DNA from: Pseudacidovorax intermedius
Lineage (GTDB): Bacteria > Pseudomonadota > Gammaproteobacteria > Burkholderiales > Burkholderiaceae_C
Direction of reading: 5' to 3'
DNA: 64,000 nucleotides
Assembly: GCF_003350475.1 (NCBI RefSeq)
Contig: NZ_QQAV01000001.1
Location: 1-64,000, forward strand
Shown here: one piece after another, positions 1 through 9,439 of the stretch
Position numbering within the stretch: position 1 is the stretch's first letter
Layout of the letters: each line of letters opens with the position of its first letter
Program-made: the position numbers and the translations under genes
Notes under the pieces: model-generated
What the model saw: the letters and a program-made list of their open reading frames with translations, nothing else
Databases searched by the model: none
Told to the model about the DNA's origin: nothing

Positions 1-1970
1 GCCAGCGTGTCCGACAGGCCCAGTTCGCCCACCAGCGGCAGACCGTCCAGGCTGGCCACGGTGTCGGAGACCACGCCCACCGCCGGGTCCAGCAACTGGT
101 TGCCCGTGCCACCATCGCCCCCGCCGGTCAGGCCGCCGAGGAGGCCTCCCAGGAGGCCGTCTTCACCCAGCACACCGCCGAGCAGATCACCACCGGTCAG
201 GCCACCGAGCAGGCCGTCTTCACCAAGAACGCCGCCGAGCAGATCACCACCCAGCAGGTCACCACCGGTGAGGCCGCCCAGGAGACCGTCCTCACCCAGC
301 ACGCCGCCGAGCAGGTCACCGCCCAGCAGGTCGCCACCAGTGAGGCCACCGAGCAGGCCGTCTTCACCGAGAACGCCGCCGAGCAGGTCGCCACCCAGCA
401 CGTCGCCGCCCAGCAGACCGCCCACGACACCGTTCTCGCCGACCAGACAGCCCACCAGGCCGTCCTCGGTCAGCAGGCCACCGACCAGGCCGTCGTCGCC
501 CAGCACGCCGCCCAGCAGCCCCTGATCGCCCAGCACGGCATCCAGCGGGCCGCCGAGCGTGCCCCCCACCAGGCCGCCGACCAGGCCGTCCTCGCCCAGC
601 AGCGTGTCGGTCAGCCCGTCGACGATGCCGCCGTTGCCGACCACGCCACCGAGCAGGCCGTTGTCGGCCACCAGGCCGCCGACCAGGCCATCCTCGGCCA
701 GCAGCCCGCCCACCAGGCCGTTCTCGGTCAGCAGCCCGCCGACGAGGCCGTCGTCGCCGAGCACGCCGCCCAGCAGGTTGCCGACGACGCCGTCCTCGGC
801 GAGCAGGCCGCCCACCACGCCGTCCAGGCCGGTGGCGCCGAGCACACCGCCCAGGGGGCCGTCGCTGCTCACGAGGTTGTCCAGCAGGTTGACGACGGCG
901 TCGGTGACGTAGTCGACCTGGGTGTCGAGGGAGCCGAGCACGGCGCCCGTGGTGCCGCTGCCCAGGAGGTCGTCCACGACGGGGGTGAGCACGGTGCCCA
1001 GGCCGTCGGTGACGCTGTCGACGCTCTGGTCGACGGGGTCGAGGGCGTTGGGGTCGTTGGCGGTGAATTCGGAGCCGACCAGGGGCGAGAGGGTGTTGTC
1101 CAGCACGGTGGTCACGTTGTCGACGACGCTGACGACGGGGTTGAGCGAGTCGCCCAGACCCAGGGCATCGGAGACGCCACCGACGACGGTGCCGCCGAGG
1201 CTGTCGGCGGGATCGAGCAGGGCGTCGGCGTCGGCATCCGCATCCGCATCCGCATCAGCGTCAGCGTCGGCGTCGGCGTCAGCGTCAGCGTCAGCGTCGG
1301 CGTCGGCGTCGGCGTCGGCGTCCGCATCGGCGTCCGCATCGGCGTCGGCGTCCGCATCGGCATCTGCATCCCCATCCTCGCCCGGCTGCGGGACGAGCAA
1401 CGGGAGCACGCTCCCGTCATCCCCCCCGCTGTCGGCGGCGGCCACCAGGGCCGCGCCGCCCAAAGCCGCCAGCGCGAAGTCGGCCAAGCCCAGTCCGCCC
1501 GTGGCAGCCAGGGTCTTCTTCACCGCCAGCGCGGCGCCTTCGGCATCGCTGGCGGGCGCCACGGCCAGGTCGCCGGCAGCCAGATCCACATCGACCTGCT
1601 GCAGGCCGCCCGGCAGGGCCGTCGCGGAGATGGTGGCGTCGGTGCCGCCGGTGAAGGTGCCGACCAGCGGCGCCTGGTTGGCACCGGCGCCGGGGAAATT
1701 CACGGCCGCCTGTCCGCCCTCGGGAACCAGCACCCGGTCGCCGGGCAGCAGCGCCTGCGTGCCCTCGACGGGCAGGCGCACGCCTTCGCGGATCACGGCG
1801 ACGCCGGGCGTGGCGTTGGACAGGGTGCCCACGCCCGCCGTCGCGGCACCGCCGCCCGTTGCGGAGGCGGCGACAGGCGCGGCAGAAGCCTGGGCCATCA
1901 GAACCGGCTTGTCGCCAGCAGAGGACGCCGAAAGGGCGGAGGAAGCGGAGGTCGAAGTCTGGAGCGTCAT
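1..1970 (-). CDS. Giant repeat-rich surface adhesin, N-terminal part (3' end beyond window)
   Basis: The minus frame opens at an ATG (1968-1970), preceded by GAGGCCCTCC, and has no stop down to base 1, so at least 656 codons are present and the gene continues off the left edge. The first ~100 residues contain a stretch ([20 protein letters not shown], then a GDRVLV segment) resembling the retention module of LapA/Bap-type type I-secreted adhesins. There is no classical signal peptide. A short hydrophobic Ala/Gly segment follows, then about 25 Asp-Ala dipeptides, then a long Gly/Leu/Asp-rich region with units such as GEDGLLGGL. Such proteins usually mediate biofilm and surface attachment; the family assignment is inference from architecture. 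The plus strand here shows long Pro/Ser/Arg frames that are shadows of the repeats. The divergent response regulator may control it. Confidence 0.75.
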   Translation of the reverse strand, partial: MTLQTSTSASSALSASSAGDKPVLMAQASAAPVAASATGGGAATAGVGTLSNATPGVAVIREGVRLPVEGTQALLPGDRVLVPEGGQAAVNFPGAGANQAPLVGTFTGGTDATISATALPGGLQQVDVDLAAGDLAVAPASDAEGAALAVKKTLAATGGLGLADFALAALGGAALVAAADSGGDDGSVLPLLVPQPGEDGDADADADADADADADADADADADADADADADADADADADADADADADADALLDPADSLGGTVVGGVSDALGLGDSLNPVVSVVDNVTTVLDNTLSPLVGSEFTANDPNALDPVDQSVDSVTDGLGTVLTPVVDDLLGSGTTGAVLGSLDTQVDYVTDAVVNLLDNLVSSDGPLGGVLGATGLDGVVGGLLAEDGVVGNLLGGVLGDDGLVGGLLTENGLVGGLLAEDGLVGGLVADNGLLGGVVGNGGIVDGLTDTLLGEDGLVGGLVGGTLGGPLDAVLGDQGLLGGVLGDDGLVGGLLTEDGLVGCLVGENGVVGGLLGGDVLGGDLLGGVLGEDGLLGGLTGGDLLGGDLLGGVLGEDGLLGGLTGGDLLGGDLLGGVLGEDGLLGGLTGGDLLGGVLGEDGLLGGLLGGLTGGGDGGTGNQLLDPAVGVVSDTVASLDGLPLVGELGLSDTL
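100..520 (-). repeat. Tandem 72-bp repeats encoding Gly-Leu-Gly-Gly units
   Basis: Within the adhesin frame, copies of the GEDGLLGGL coding segment begin near 155, 212, 284 and 356 (plus coordinates). The spacings are 57, 72 and 72 bp, so two spacings are full 24-residue units and one is shortened by five residues. Degenerate ~10-residue versions ([10 protein letters not shown]) continue to about 860. Such near-identical DNA repeats are prone to length variation by slippage or recombination. Confidence 0.75.
1221..1373 (-). repeat. Asp-Ala dipeptide tract (about 25 six-base units)
   Basis: On the minus strand the codons alternate GAC/GAT and GCC/GCG/GCT without interruption, giving about 25 consecutive Asp-Ala pairs. 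Synonymous codons vary, so selection seems to keep the acidic, flexible peptide rather than the exact DNA. It lies between the hydrophobic segment and the repeat region of the adhesin and probably acts as an extended linker. Confidence 0.8.
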
Positions 1971-2411
1971 GGAGGGCCTCGTTGTGCGACGGAGATGACC
2001 CTGTGGGGCAACATGCATGCCGCCCCCGCAACCCACCCACCGCGCGACTGCTCCGGCGTCGCAAACCTTTGTCAGCAAAGGAATTTCTCGTAGCGGACCC
2101 GGCTTGCCCCGCCCGCTCGCCGCGCATTTGCCCGCGCTTGTTACGGGGCCGCCCCCCGTAACGCCGTAACGACATCGCCAGCCCGCGGGGCCACCGATCC
2201 CGTCCGACGCGCCGATTTCCTTTTATTGCAGTCCTTTTCCCTTTCCTCCCAAATATTTACATTCATTTATCAACGATATTCAAACATCTTCAATGGTCTT
2301 TTTGCCTTCTCAACAATAGGCGCGAAATTTAACAGTACAACCTTTATGTCCTGTCTAATGGCGTCGCTTCCCCTCCAATCGAATTACCGACCTATTTCAG
2401 GAGAGCGCGAT
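1971..2411. other. Divergent intergenic region, adhesin / response regulator
   Basis: This 441-bp stretch carries no convincing gene. The half near the adhesin is GC-rich and contains a small hairpin, CCTTTG-TCAG-CAAAGG (2066-2081). The half near the regulator (about 2215-2400) is strikingly AT-rich for this genome and is a likely promoter/binding region for one or both genes. I could not pick a single sigma70 promoter with confidence. Confidence 0.5.
2140..2170. promoter_or_regulatory. Clustered GTTACGG/CCGTAAC elements, candidate operator
   Basis: A perfect 9-bp inverted repeat (GTTACGGGG, loop CCGCC, CCCCGTAAC; 2140-2162) is followed at once by a second CCGTAAC (2164-2170), giving three copies of one heptamer in 31 bp. 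It lies in the adhesin/response-regulator divergent region, so it could be the binding site of the OmpR-type regulator. This is inference from position and symmetry. Confidence 0.45.
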
Positions 2412-3185
2412 ATGCGTATTGCAGTTGTGGACGACGAGCCGGCGTCGCTGGATTTCCTGCACCGGACCATCACCCAGGAAGGCCACGAGTGTTTCGGCTT
2501 CACCACCGGCCTGGACCTCCTGCGCACCCTGCGCCATCACAGCTTCGACCTGCTGGTGATCGACTGGACCCTGCCCGACCTGACCGGGGCCGAGCTGATC
2601 CGCATGATCCGCAACGGCTTGCCCAGCACGGTGCCGATCATCTTCATCACCACCGGCGAGAGCGACGCCGACATGGTCGAAGGCCTGGGCGCCGGCGCGG
2701 ACGACCACCTGTGCCGCCCGGTGCGCACCGGCGAATTGGCCGCCCGCATGCAAGCCCTGCTGCGCCGCACCTATCCGCAATTGACCGAGGCCGAATTGCA
2801 CTTCGGCGTCTACACCTTCATGCCGCGCCGCCGGCAATTGACGGTGCGCGACACACTGGTGCCGCTCACCAACCGCGAATTCGAACTGGCCCTGCTGCTG
2901 TTCCGCAACCTGGGCCGCCTGCTGTCGCGTGAGCACCTGTGCGGCACCGTGGTGGGCCCAGGCGCGGAAGCCACCTCGCGTTCGCTGGACACCCATGTCT
3001 CGCGCCTGCGTCACAAGCTGGACCTGCGGCCACACAACGGCTACCTGCTGTCGGCGATCTACCGCATGGGCTACCGCCTGGACGCCATCGAGGAGCGCGC
3101 CGTCGGTGCGGCGGCCGATACCACGGCCGCGGGGGCGGAGCGTCCGCTGCTGCCGGGCCGCAGCCGCACACCGCCAGCGGCCTGA
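2412..3185 (+). CDS. OmpR/PhoB-type response regulator with Arg in place of the switch Lys
   Basis: This 257-residue protein has an N-terminal receiver (about 1-120) with acidic pocket D7/D8, phospho-acceptor D51 and T80/T81, and a C-terminal winged helix (about 130-225). It should act as a DNA-binding regulator controlled by phosphorylation. The start was set at 2412 because AGGAG lies just upstream and the receiver begins there (MRIAVVDDEP). The longer open frame from 2226 encodes an unrelated AT-rich leader. The usual KP motif of receivers reads CRP (R102), replacing the lysine that normally contacts the phosphoryl group. No histidine kinase is adjacent, so it is an orphan here. The divergent adhesin is the obvious candidate target. 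Confidence 0.88.
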   Translation: MRIAVVDDEPASLDFLHRTITQEGHECFGFTTGLDLLRTLRHHSFDLLVIDWTLPDLTGAELIRMIRNGLPSTVPIIFITTGESDADMVEGLGAGADDHLCRPVRTGELAARMQALLRRTYPQLTEAELHFGVYTFMPRRRQLTVRDTLVPLTNREFELALLLFRNLGRLLSREHLCGTVVGPGAEATSRSLDTHVSRLRHKLDLRPHNGYLLSAIYRMGYRLDAIEERAVGAAADTTAAGAERPLLPGRSRTPPAA

Positions 3186-3206
3186 CAGCCTCTCCCCCCG
3201 CCGCAT

Positions 3207-3240
3207 GAAAGGCCGCCAGCGCTGGCGGCCTTTTCGTTTT
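3207..3240 (+). terminator. Rho-independent terminator after response regulator
   Basis: A perfect stem AAAGGCCGCCAGC/GCTGGCGGCCTTT is followed by TTCGTTTT. It sits 22 bases after the response-regulator stop and separates that gene from the DUF4331 cluster. Confidence 0.9.
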
Positions 3241-3248
3241 TGGAATCC

Positions 3249-3281
3249 GGGTTCGCACCCCCGATCTCTCGGTGCAAACCC
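3249..3281. promoter_or_regulatory. Long inverted repeat upstream of DUF4331 cluster
   Basis: GGGTTCGCACC (3249-3259) and GGTGCAAACCC (3271-3281) form 11-bp arms with one mismatch around an 11-base spacer. The repeat lies 112 bp before the DUF4331 start, directly after the preceding terminator, so it is a good candidate operator for the cluster. The cognate regulator is unknown. Confidence 0.5.
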
Positions 3282-3392
3282 TAGGTCCGCCCGTCCTCTG
3301 CATCCAGTGCAGGCGCAGTGCCGTATCCGATCCGCCGATGCGAATTCGGTCGAGTCCCACTGCCCATCACTCCACCTACAGAGGTCACGCCA

Positions 3393-4886
3393 ATGAGACT
3401 GTCCACCCCTGCCAAGGCGCTCGGCATTGCCGCCGCCGGCGCGCTGCTGATTGCGGGCGCGCATGCGTCCAGCCACCGCGAGGCCCCCTCCATCGCGGGC
3501 ATGCCCAAGCTGGATGCCACCGATTTCTACATGTTCCGCAGCTACGAGGCCGGCCGCCAGGACTACCTGACGCTGATCGCCAACTACCAGCCCGACCAGA
3601 GCGCCTACGGCGGGCCCAACTACTTCAGCATGGATCCGAACGCCCTGTACGAGATCCACCTGGACACCAATGGCGATGCGGTGGAGGACCTCACCTTCCA
3701 GTTCCGCTTCAAGAACACGCTGCGCGACATCCAGCTGCCCGTGGGCGGCAAGCAGGTGTCGATCCCGCTGATCCAGGCCGGCGGCATCACGGGGCCCAAC
3801 CAGGCCACCAGCAACCTGCGCGAGACCTACACCCTGAGCGTGGTGCGCGGCGACCGGCGCAAGGGCACCGTGCAGCCGGTGACCGGCCCCGGCGGCGCCA
3901 CCGAGTTCGACAAGCCGACCGACAACATCGGCGAGAAGACCTTCGGCGCTGGCGCCGGCTATGCCAACTACGCCAACCAGCACATCTACACCGTCAACAT
4001 CCCCGGCTGCAGCGCGCCCGGACGCGTGTTCGTGGGCCAGCGCAAGGACCCGTTCAGCGTGGCGCTGGGCCAGGTGTTCGACCTGGTCAACCTCAACCCG
4101 CTGGGCGCGCCCGACGCCAATGCCGATGCGCTCGCGGCCAAGAACGTGACGACGATGGCGGTGGAACTGCCCATCGCCTGCGTGACCACGGCCAGCCAGC
4201 CCATCGTCGGCGGCTGGACCACGGCCAGCGTGCGCCAGGGCCGGCTGATCGCCAGCCCGCCCAAGAGCGGCCATGGCACGACCGCCATCCAGGGCGGCGC
4301 CTGGGCCCAGGTCTCGCGCCTGGGCATGCCGCTGGTCAACGAGGTGGTGATCGGCCTGAAGGACAAGGACCGCTTCAACAGCTCCAAGCCCATGGACGAC
4401 GCCCAGTTCGCCAACTACGTGACCAACCCCACGCTGCCGGCGCTGGTGCAGACGCTGTTCTCGGCGCCCGCCCCCACCAACTTCCCGCGCACCGACCTCG
4501 TCGCCGCCTTCCTCACCGGCGTGGACGGCCTGAACAAGCCGGCCAACGTGAAGGCCTCCGAAATGCTGCGGCTCAACACCAGCATCGCCGCGACGCCCAA
4601 GGCGCAGCAGAGCAACCTGGGCGTGCTGGGCGGCGACAACGCGGGCTTCCCCAACGGCCGCCGACCGGGCGACGACGTGGTGGATGCGGAACTGCGCGTG
4701 GCCATGGGTGCGCTGTGCGTCGCCACCGGCGCCAACGATGTGCTCAAGGTGGGCTGCAAGCCCGCCGATGCGCCGGCCGGCGGCGCGGCGCTGACCGACG
4801 GCGCGGCCCAGTCGCCGGCCCAGTTCCCGGAGGCTTTCCCCTACCTCAATACGCCGCTGCCGGGCTCCACCCTGGCTCGACAGTGA
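3393..4886 (+). CDS. DUF4331 family exported protein
   Basis: The 497-residue product begins with a cleavable signal peptide (MRLSTPAKALGIAAAGALLI, cleavage after GAHA, residue ~25). It then shows the DUF4331 hallmark SSHREAPSIAG...DATDFYMF near the new N-terminus and spans the usual length of that family. The family is periplasmic or secreted and its biochemical role is not established. The start at 3393 places the signal peptide at the N-terminus and follows a GAGGT ribosome site; an upstream in-frame ATG at 3318 would bury it. The gene leads a closely spaced series with a lipoprotein, a TPR protein and a HupE/UreJ-like membrane protein, which suggests a joint envelope function. Confidence 0.85.
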   Translation: MRLSTPAKALGIAAAGALLIAGAHASSHREAPSIAGMPKLDATDFYMFRSYEAGRQDYLTLIANYQPDQSAYGGPNYFSMDPNALYEIHLDTNGDAVEDLTFQFRFKNTLRDIQLPVGGKQVSIPLIQAGGITGPNQATSNLRETYTLSVVRGDRRKGTVQPVTGPGGATEFDKPTDNIGEKTFGAGAGYANYANQHIYTVNIPGCSAPGRVFVGQRKDPFSVALGQVFDLVNLNPLGAPDANADALAAKNVTTMAVELPIACVTTASQPIVGGWTTASVRQGRLIASPPKSGHGTTAIQGGAWAQVSRLGMPLVNEVVIGLKDKDRFNSSKPMDDAQFANYVTNPTLPALVQTLFSAPAPTNFPRTDLVAAFLTGVDGLNKPANVKASEMLRLNTSIAATPKAQQSNLGVLGGDNAGFPNGRRPGDDVVDAELRVAMGALCVATGANDVLKVGCKPADAPAGGAALTDGAAQSPAQFPEAFPYLNTPLPGSTLARQ

Positions 4887-4896
4887 GGGCGCCGCG

Positions 4897-5193
4897 ATGA
4901 ACCGCCTGTCCATGCATCTCGCGGGCGCCCTGCTGACCGCCGCGGCCCTGGCGGGCTGTGGCGGCGGGGGCGGCAGTTCCTTCGCCTTCGTGCCGGCATC
5001 GCCGCCGGGCACGGGCAGCACCAGTCCGCCCTCGCCCTCCACACCCACACCGCAGCCGAACGCCTACGACCAGTTCCTGGCCTATGTGCTCGCGCTGGTG
5101 GGCACGCAGCAGGACAGCGCCGAGCCCGCGGACGTGGCTGCCCTCGACCCGGCACCCACGTCCGAGACTGCCGAGCCGATCGCGACGCCATGA
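4897..5193 (+). CDS. Small lipoprotein
   Basis: This 98-residue product has a type II signal peptide with lipobox LAGC (Cys20). A poly-Gly stretch and a Pro/Ser/Thr-rich linker follow, then a short acidic C-terminus. It starts 10 bases after the DUF4331 stop and overlaps the next gene by four bases (ATGA), so it is probably co-transcribed and translationally coupled. I do not recognise a named family. It is likely a membrane-anchored accessory of the DUF4331 cluster. Confidence 0.7.
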   Translation: MNRLSMHLAGALLTAAALAGCGGGGGSSFAFVPASPPGTGSTSPPSPSTPTPQPNAYDQFLAYVLALVGTQQDSAEPADVAALDPAPTSETAEPIATP

Positions 5194-6395
5194 GCGGCGG
5201 GCCGCCAACGCAGCGCCTCCGCGGCGTGCACTGGCGCGCTCTGGCGCTGGGCCTGGCGATGACCGGCGGCGCGCCGGCGGGCGCCCATGCGGCCCCCCGG
5301 TTGCCGGCGTCCGACGACCAGGTCGTCGAGACCCTGCCCGGCGGGCCGGGTGCGGCAAAGGCCAAGCAACGGCTGCGTGCGAGCCTGCAGGAGCGTGCCG
5401 GCGACCCGGCCGCCGCCATCGGGGCCGCCCAGGCCTACCTCGCCCTGGCCCGGACGCAGGGTGACGCCCGCTATGCCGGTCAGGCGCTGGCCGCGCTGCG
5501 CGCCTGGGACACCGTGCCACTGGGCCAGACGCCACCGGAGGTCCTGGTGATGCGGGCCACCGTCCAGCAGTTCGTGCACGATTTCGATGGCGCCGAAGCG
5601 TCGCTGAAGACCGCCCTGGCGCGCCGCCCGGCCGACGCGCAGGCCTGGCTGACGCAGGCCACCCTCCTGCGCGTGCGGGGCCGGCTCGCCGAATCCGACG
5701 CCGCCTGCCGGGCCACGGGCCGGGCAGGACCAGCGGTCTACGGCATCGCCTGCCTGGCGGAGAACGCCGCGCTGCGCGGCCGCCACGACGAGGCGCGTGC
5801 CACCTTGCGCGCGCTGCTGCACGACCCGCCCCTCCAGGCCGACAGCCTGGCCGGCGTGCGGCAATGGCTGTGGACCACGCTGGCCGAGGTCGAGGAGCTG
5901 GCCGCACGGCCCGCCGCGGCCGAGGCCGCCTACCGGGAAGCCCTGCTGCTCGGTCGCGACGGCTACCTGCGGCTGGCCTATGCCGACTTCCTGCTGCAGC
6001 AGGATCGCGCCAGCGAAGTGCCCCCCTTGCTGAGTGCCGAGCCACGCAGCGACCCGGTGCTGCTGCGCCTGGCCATCGCCGAGCGGCGCACGTCGGGCCG
6101 CTCGGGCGAGGCGGCGGAGGAACTGGCCGACCGTTTTGCGGCGGAGGCCCTCCGCCCCGCAGGCGCTGCGGGCCATGCACGCGAACAGGCACTCTTTGCC
6201 CTGGATGTGCAAGGCAACGCGCAGCAGGCCCTGGCGCTGGCGCGGCAGAACATCGGCCTGCAGCGCGAGCCGACGGACCTGCTGCTGCTGGCGCGCGCTG
6301 CCCGCGCCGCGCGGGACCCAGCCGCCCTGGCCGAGGCGCGCCGGGTGCGTGACGAGATCGGCCTGCGGGATGCCCGGATCGATGCGCTGCTCTGA
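5190..6395 (+). CDS. Exported TPR-repeat protein
   Basis: The 401-residue product has an N-terminal export signal (hydrophobic stretch ~17-34 ending AHA). The rest is helical with TPR-like repeats (for example AIGAAQAYLALARTQGDARY, and later segments with A/L/Y spacing), suggesting a protein-binding scaffold in the periplasm. The start overlaps the lipoprotein stop by ATGA. The next gene follows after 16 bases. No catalytic motif is visible. Confidence 0.75.
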   Translation: MSGGPPTQRLRGVHWRALALGLAMTGGAPAGAHAAPRLPASDDQVVETLPGGPGAAKAKQRLRASLQERAGDPAAAIGAAQAYLALARTQGDARYAGQALAALRAWDTVPLGQTPPEVLVMRATVQQFVHDFDGAEASLKTALARRPADAQAWLTQATLLRVRGRLAESDAACRATGRAGPAVYGIACLAENAALRGRHDEARATLRALLHDPPLQADSLAGVRQWLWTTLAEVEELAARPAAAEAAYREALLLGRDGYLRLAYADFLLQQDRASEVPPLLSAEPRSDPVLLRLAIAERRTSGRSGEAAEELADRFAAEALRPAGAAGHAREQALFALDVQGNAQQALALARQNIGLQREPTDLLLLARAARAARDPAALAEARRVRDEIGLRDARIDALL

Positions 6396-6411
6396 CCCCT
6401 GTCACCGAGCC

Positions 6412-7566
6412 ATGCGCCCCATGGTGCTTCTGGCGCTGTTGGCCCTGGCTGCGCTCCTGTGCCCCCTCCCCGCCCGCGCCCACAAATCCAGCGACGCGTA
6501 TCTGTGGATCACCCGGGAAGGGCCTCACCTCGCCATCCGATGGGACATCGCCCTGCGCGACCTGGACGCCGCCCTGGACCTCGACGCCAACCAGGACCAG
6601 CACCTGCAGTGGGGCGAGGTGCGCAGACGCCTGCCGGACATCATGGCCTACGCCGGCGCGCGGCTCGTGCTGCAGCAGGGCCGCTGCATCCTGCGGCCAG
6701 GCCCCGCCGAGGGCATCGAAGAGCGGGTGGACGGCGCCTACCTGGCGCTGCGCTTCGACAGCGACTGCGCCGACACCGACACGCTGACCATCGACTACCG
6801 GCTGTTGCGCGACGTCGACCCCACCCACCGTGGCCTGATGCGGCTCGGCACGGCGAACGACACGGGCGCCCTGAGCGCCAGCGTGCGCTCGCTCGATCCC
6901 GGCGGCGGTCCGGTGCAGGTGCAGTGGCCTGTCGACGAGGCCAAGCCGCCCGCGAGCGGACATGGCTTCTTTGCCGATGGCCTGCACCACATCCTGATCG
7001 GCTACGACCACCTGCTCTTCCTGCTGTGCCTGCTGCTGCCGGCGGTGATGCGCCGCAGCGCCGCGGGCTGGACGCCGGTGGGCCGCTGGCGCGACGCCAT
7101 CTGGCCCATCGTGAGCTGGGTCACGCTGTTCACCCTGGCGCATTCGCTCACGCTGGCACTGGCAGCGCTGAAGATCGTGAGCCTGTCGCCGCGCATCGTC
7201 GAGCCCGCCATCGCGGCCACCATCCTGCTCGCGGCGCTGGACAACCTGCGGCCGCTGCTCGGCACACGCCGACGCTTCTTCAGCTTCGGCTTCGGGCTGA
7301 TCCACGGCTTCGGCTTCGCGGGTGCCCTGGCCGAGCTGGACCTGCCCACCCGGGCCTTCGCCAGCGCCCTGCTGCAGTTCAACCTGGGCGTGGAAGCGGG
7401 GCAACTGCTGGTGGTGGGCATCGCCATGCTGGTGCTGCTGGCCCTGCGGCGCTGGCGCGGCTACGTGCCCGTGGTGCTGCGCGGCGGATCGGTGCTGGCG
7501 GCGATGCTGGCGCTGGTGTGGCTGGTGGAGCGGGTGTTCGACCTGTCGCTGCTGCCGATGGGTTGA
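6412..7566 (+). CDS. HupE/UreJ-like membrane protein
   Basis: This 384-residue protein has a signal peptide (~1-24), a soluble periplasmic domain of about 160 residues, and a C-terminal block of six or so membrane helices. The membrane block carries GYDHLLFLLCLLLP and HGFGFAGAL, motifs of the HupE/UreJ family. Relatives are proposed metal (nickel/cobalt) permeases or accessory proteins, but those with an added N-terminal domain are uncharacterised. The start at 6412 was chosen because it begins the signal peptide (MRPMVLLALLALAALL); the longer open frame upstream overlaps the TPR gene. It is the last gene of the DUF4331 cluster. Confidence 0.8.
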   Translation: MRPMVLLALLALAALLCPLPARAHKSSDAYLWITREGPHLAIRWDIALRDLDAALDLDANQDQHLQWGEVRRRLPDIMAYAGARLVLQQGRCILRPGPAEGIEERVDGAYLALRFDSDCADTDTLTIDYRLLRDVDPTHRGLMRLGTANDTGALSASVRSLDPGGGPVQVQWPVDEAKPPASGHGFFADGLHHILIGYDHLLFLLCLLLPAVMRRSAAGWTPVGRWRDAIWPIVSWVTLFTLAHSLTLALAALKIVSLSPRIVEPAIAATILLAALDNLRPLLGTRRRFFSFGFGLIHGFGFAGALAELDLPTRAFASALLQFNLGVEAGQLLVVGIAMLVLLALRRWRGYVPVVLRGGSVLAAMLALVWLVERVFDLSLLPMG

Positions 7567-7666
7567 AGGCGGTGGACACGCTACGACGCGCGATGGCGAG
7601 CCTCCGCCCGCCGCCGGCACACGGCTGCCTATAGTCACGGCCGCCGCCATTCCTTGCCTCGACGCC

Positions 7667-8074
<408 letters not shown>

Positions 8075-8266
8075 GAGTCCCGGCTGTTCATCGCCAATAA
8101 AGGCTGAGACGAGGCTACCTCGTCGTCCGCAAGGCTCTAGGCACGGTCAGCCGCTCGCGAAGTCTGAGACTAGACGTGGTGGCCGGGGCAATGCTGTAAC
8201 GCCTTGACGTAGAAGTCTGGGACAGGTCTCACTTCGAAGGCGCCATGATGCTTGCGCGCCAGACAA
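8075..8266. other. Left edge of the defence island, with short repeats
   Basis: No gene is visible. The stretch contains a hairpin GACGAGG-CTA-CCTCGTC (8108-8124) and a direct repeat GAAGTCTGAGAC (8159-8170) / GAAGTCTGGGAC (8212-8223). Similar GTCTCGGAC and TTTCGGAC words occur at the other end of the island (about 17010-17040). These may be remnants of mobile-element ends; no transposase accompanies them. Confidence 0.35.
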
Positions 8267-9439
8267 CTAGTCTTGCACGTCCGAGTTCCCGGCATCCGCT
8301 CCAAATAAATCCGCCTTTCCACTATTTTCAGGTGGAAGATAGGCATAAATTTTCAGCATGTCGTCGCTTATGACGTGGAGGTGATTTACATAATTCTTTG
8401 CACGGGGAAAAACCCTCCATGACACTGGCTTAATGGCCACACGCTCCATACCTGACTCAGACAGCACGAACAAACTTTCACCGGCTTCGGCCACTGAACC
8501 AAAGGAAGCGGACCTGACCGAAAAAAGCTTATCCAAAAATCCTCCAGCGACGACCCTATGAACAGAGTTCGAGCCTAGGCTTTCTATAGATGGCGCCTCG
8601 GAACCGCTCGCGGCTAGCTGACTTATTTCTAAGCAACCATCGCCAGTCACCTGAAAAAGCTTTGTCACCCCAAGCCAAGCATAAACTATGTCATTGCCGT
8701 TCCGGCCAAGTTTGGCGCTGACTTTAGGGCCACTATGCCTCAGAGCCTTGTAGATTTGCCAGAATTCATATGATGGTTCATCGGGTACACGGGGTATTTG
8801 ATGAAAAGTAGCCGCATGCGGACCTGAAGCGGTATTAGCGACCAAGACCTGGTTCATCCATTCGCAGTCGTAAGACTCGATCTCCAGAATTTGATTAAGG
8901 TCGTCACTCCTCATTCGGCCGGATGTAGGCGGGGCCGCGGTGAAGATTCCATTGGGGCCCGCGGCTATAGCGACTCGGTTGAAGTCATTTGGCGAGATGC
9001 TGTATGCCCTATCCTCCGTCAACGTAATCTGTCGCGAATCATCAAGTAGCTTATTCTCATAAGAGAATTGCGTCTGCACTACACCGCGCTCGTCCGCGGT
9101 ATAGAAGCGATTGGCATACACGTAGATGTCCGCAGGCCAGCCGGCGAGCTTTAATTCCCCGACAAAACTCCGCTGTAGATCCTTGGCGTCAATCACCAGT
9201 TGCAATGTTTGGACGACATCTCGCATTGTATCGTAAAAATAGCGAGAATCAACCAGGAATTTTATAACCTCAAATACATTGCCTGAGTCTCGGAGTTGTT
9301 TTCCCACCGTCTCGCTTATAAGCGTCTCCCAGTTGTAGGTGCGTACTACGGAATCCGCGCCAACGAGAAAGAGAGTGCCCGAATAGAGGAAGCTATGAAT
9401 GAAATCTCCTTCAATGGAGATATCGAGGGAACGCTTCAT
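8267..9439 (-). CDS. Uncharacterised beta-rich (propeller-like) protein of a two-gene module
   Basis: This is a 390-residue product of a gene clearly richer in A/T than the surrounding genome. I do not recognise a family. The sequence is mostly short beta-strand-like blocks (GTLFLVGADSVVRTYNW, DIYVYANRFYTADERGV, NRVAIAAGPNGIFTA, GESLFVLSESGMERVAI), a pattern seen in beta-propellers. There is no signal peptide, membrane helix or obvious catalytic motif, so it is probably cytoplasmic. Its start overlaps the stop of the 128-residue gene by four bases (ATGA), so the two are translationally coupled. Its place beside a restriction/SIR2 operon suggests a defence-related role; that is inference. Confidence 0.75.
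   Translation of the reverse strand: MKRSLDISIEGDFIHSFLYSGTLFLVGADSVVRTYNWETLISETVGKQLRDSGNVFEVIKFLVDSRYFYDTMRDVVQTLQLVIDAKDLQRSFVGELKLAGWPADIYVYANRFYTADERGVVQTQFSYENKLLDDSRQITLTEDRAYSISPNDFNRVAIAAGPNGIFTAAPPTSGRMRSDDLNQILEIESYDCEWMNQVLVANTASGPHAATFHQIPRVPDEPSYEFWQIYKALRHSGPKVSAKLGRNGNDIVYAWLGVTKLFQVTGDGCLEISQLAASGSEAPSIESLGSNSVHRVVAGGFLDKLFSVRSASFGSVAEAGESLFVLSESGMERVAIKPVSWRVFPRAKNYVNHLHVISDDMLKIYAYLPPENSGKADLFGADAGNSDVQD

Noticed and set aside
7-1998. Long plus-strand Pro/Ser/Arg-rich reading frames
   Set aside because: They are mirror frames of the minus-strand adhesin repeats; composition is extreme and no domain or ribosome site supports them.
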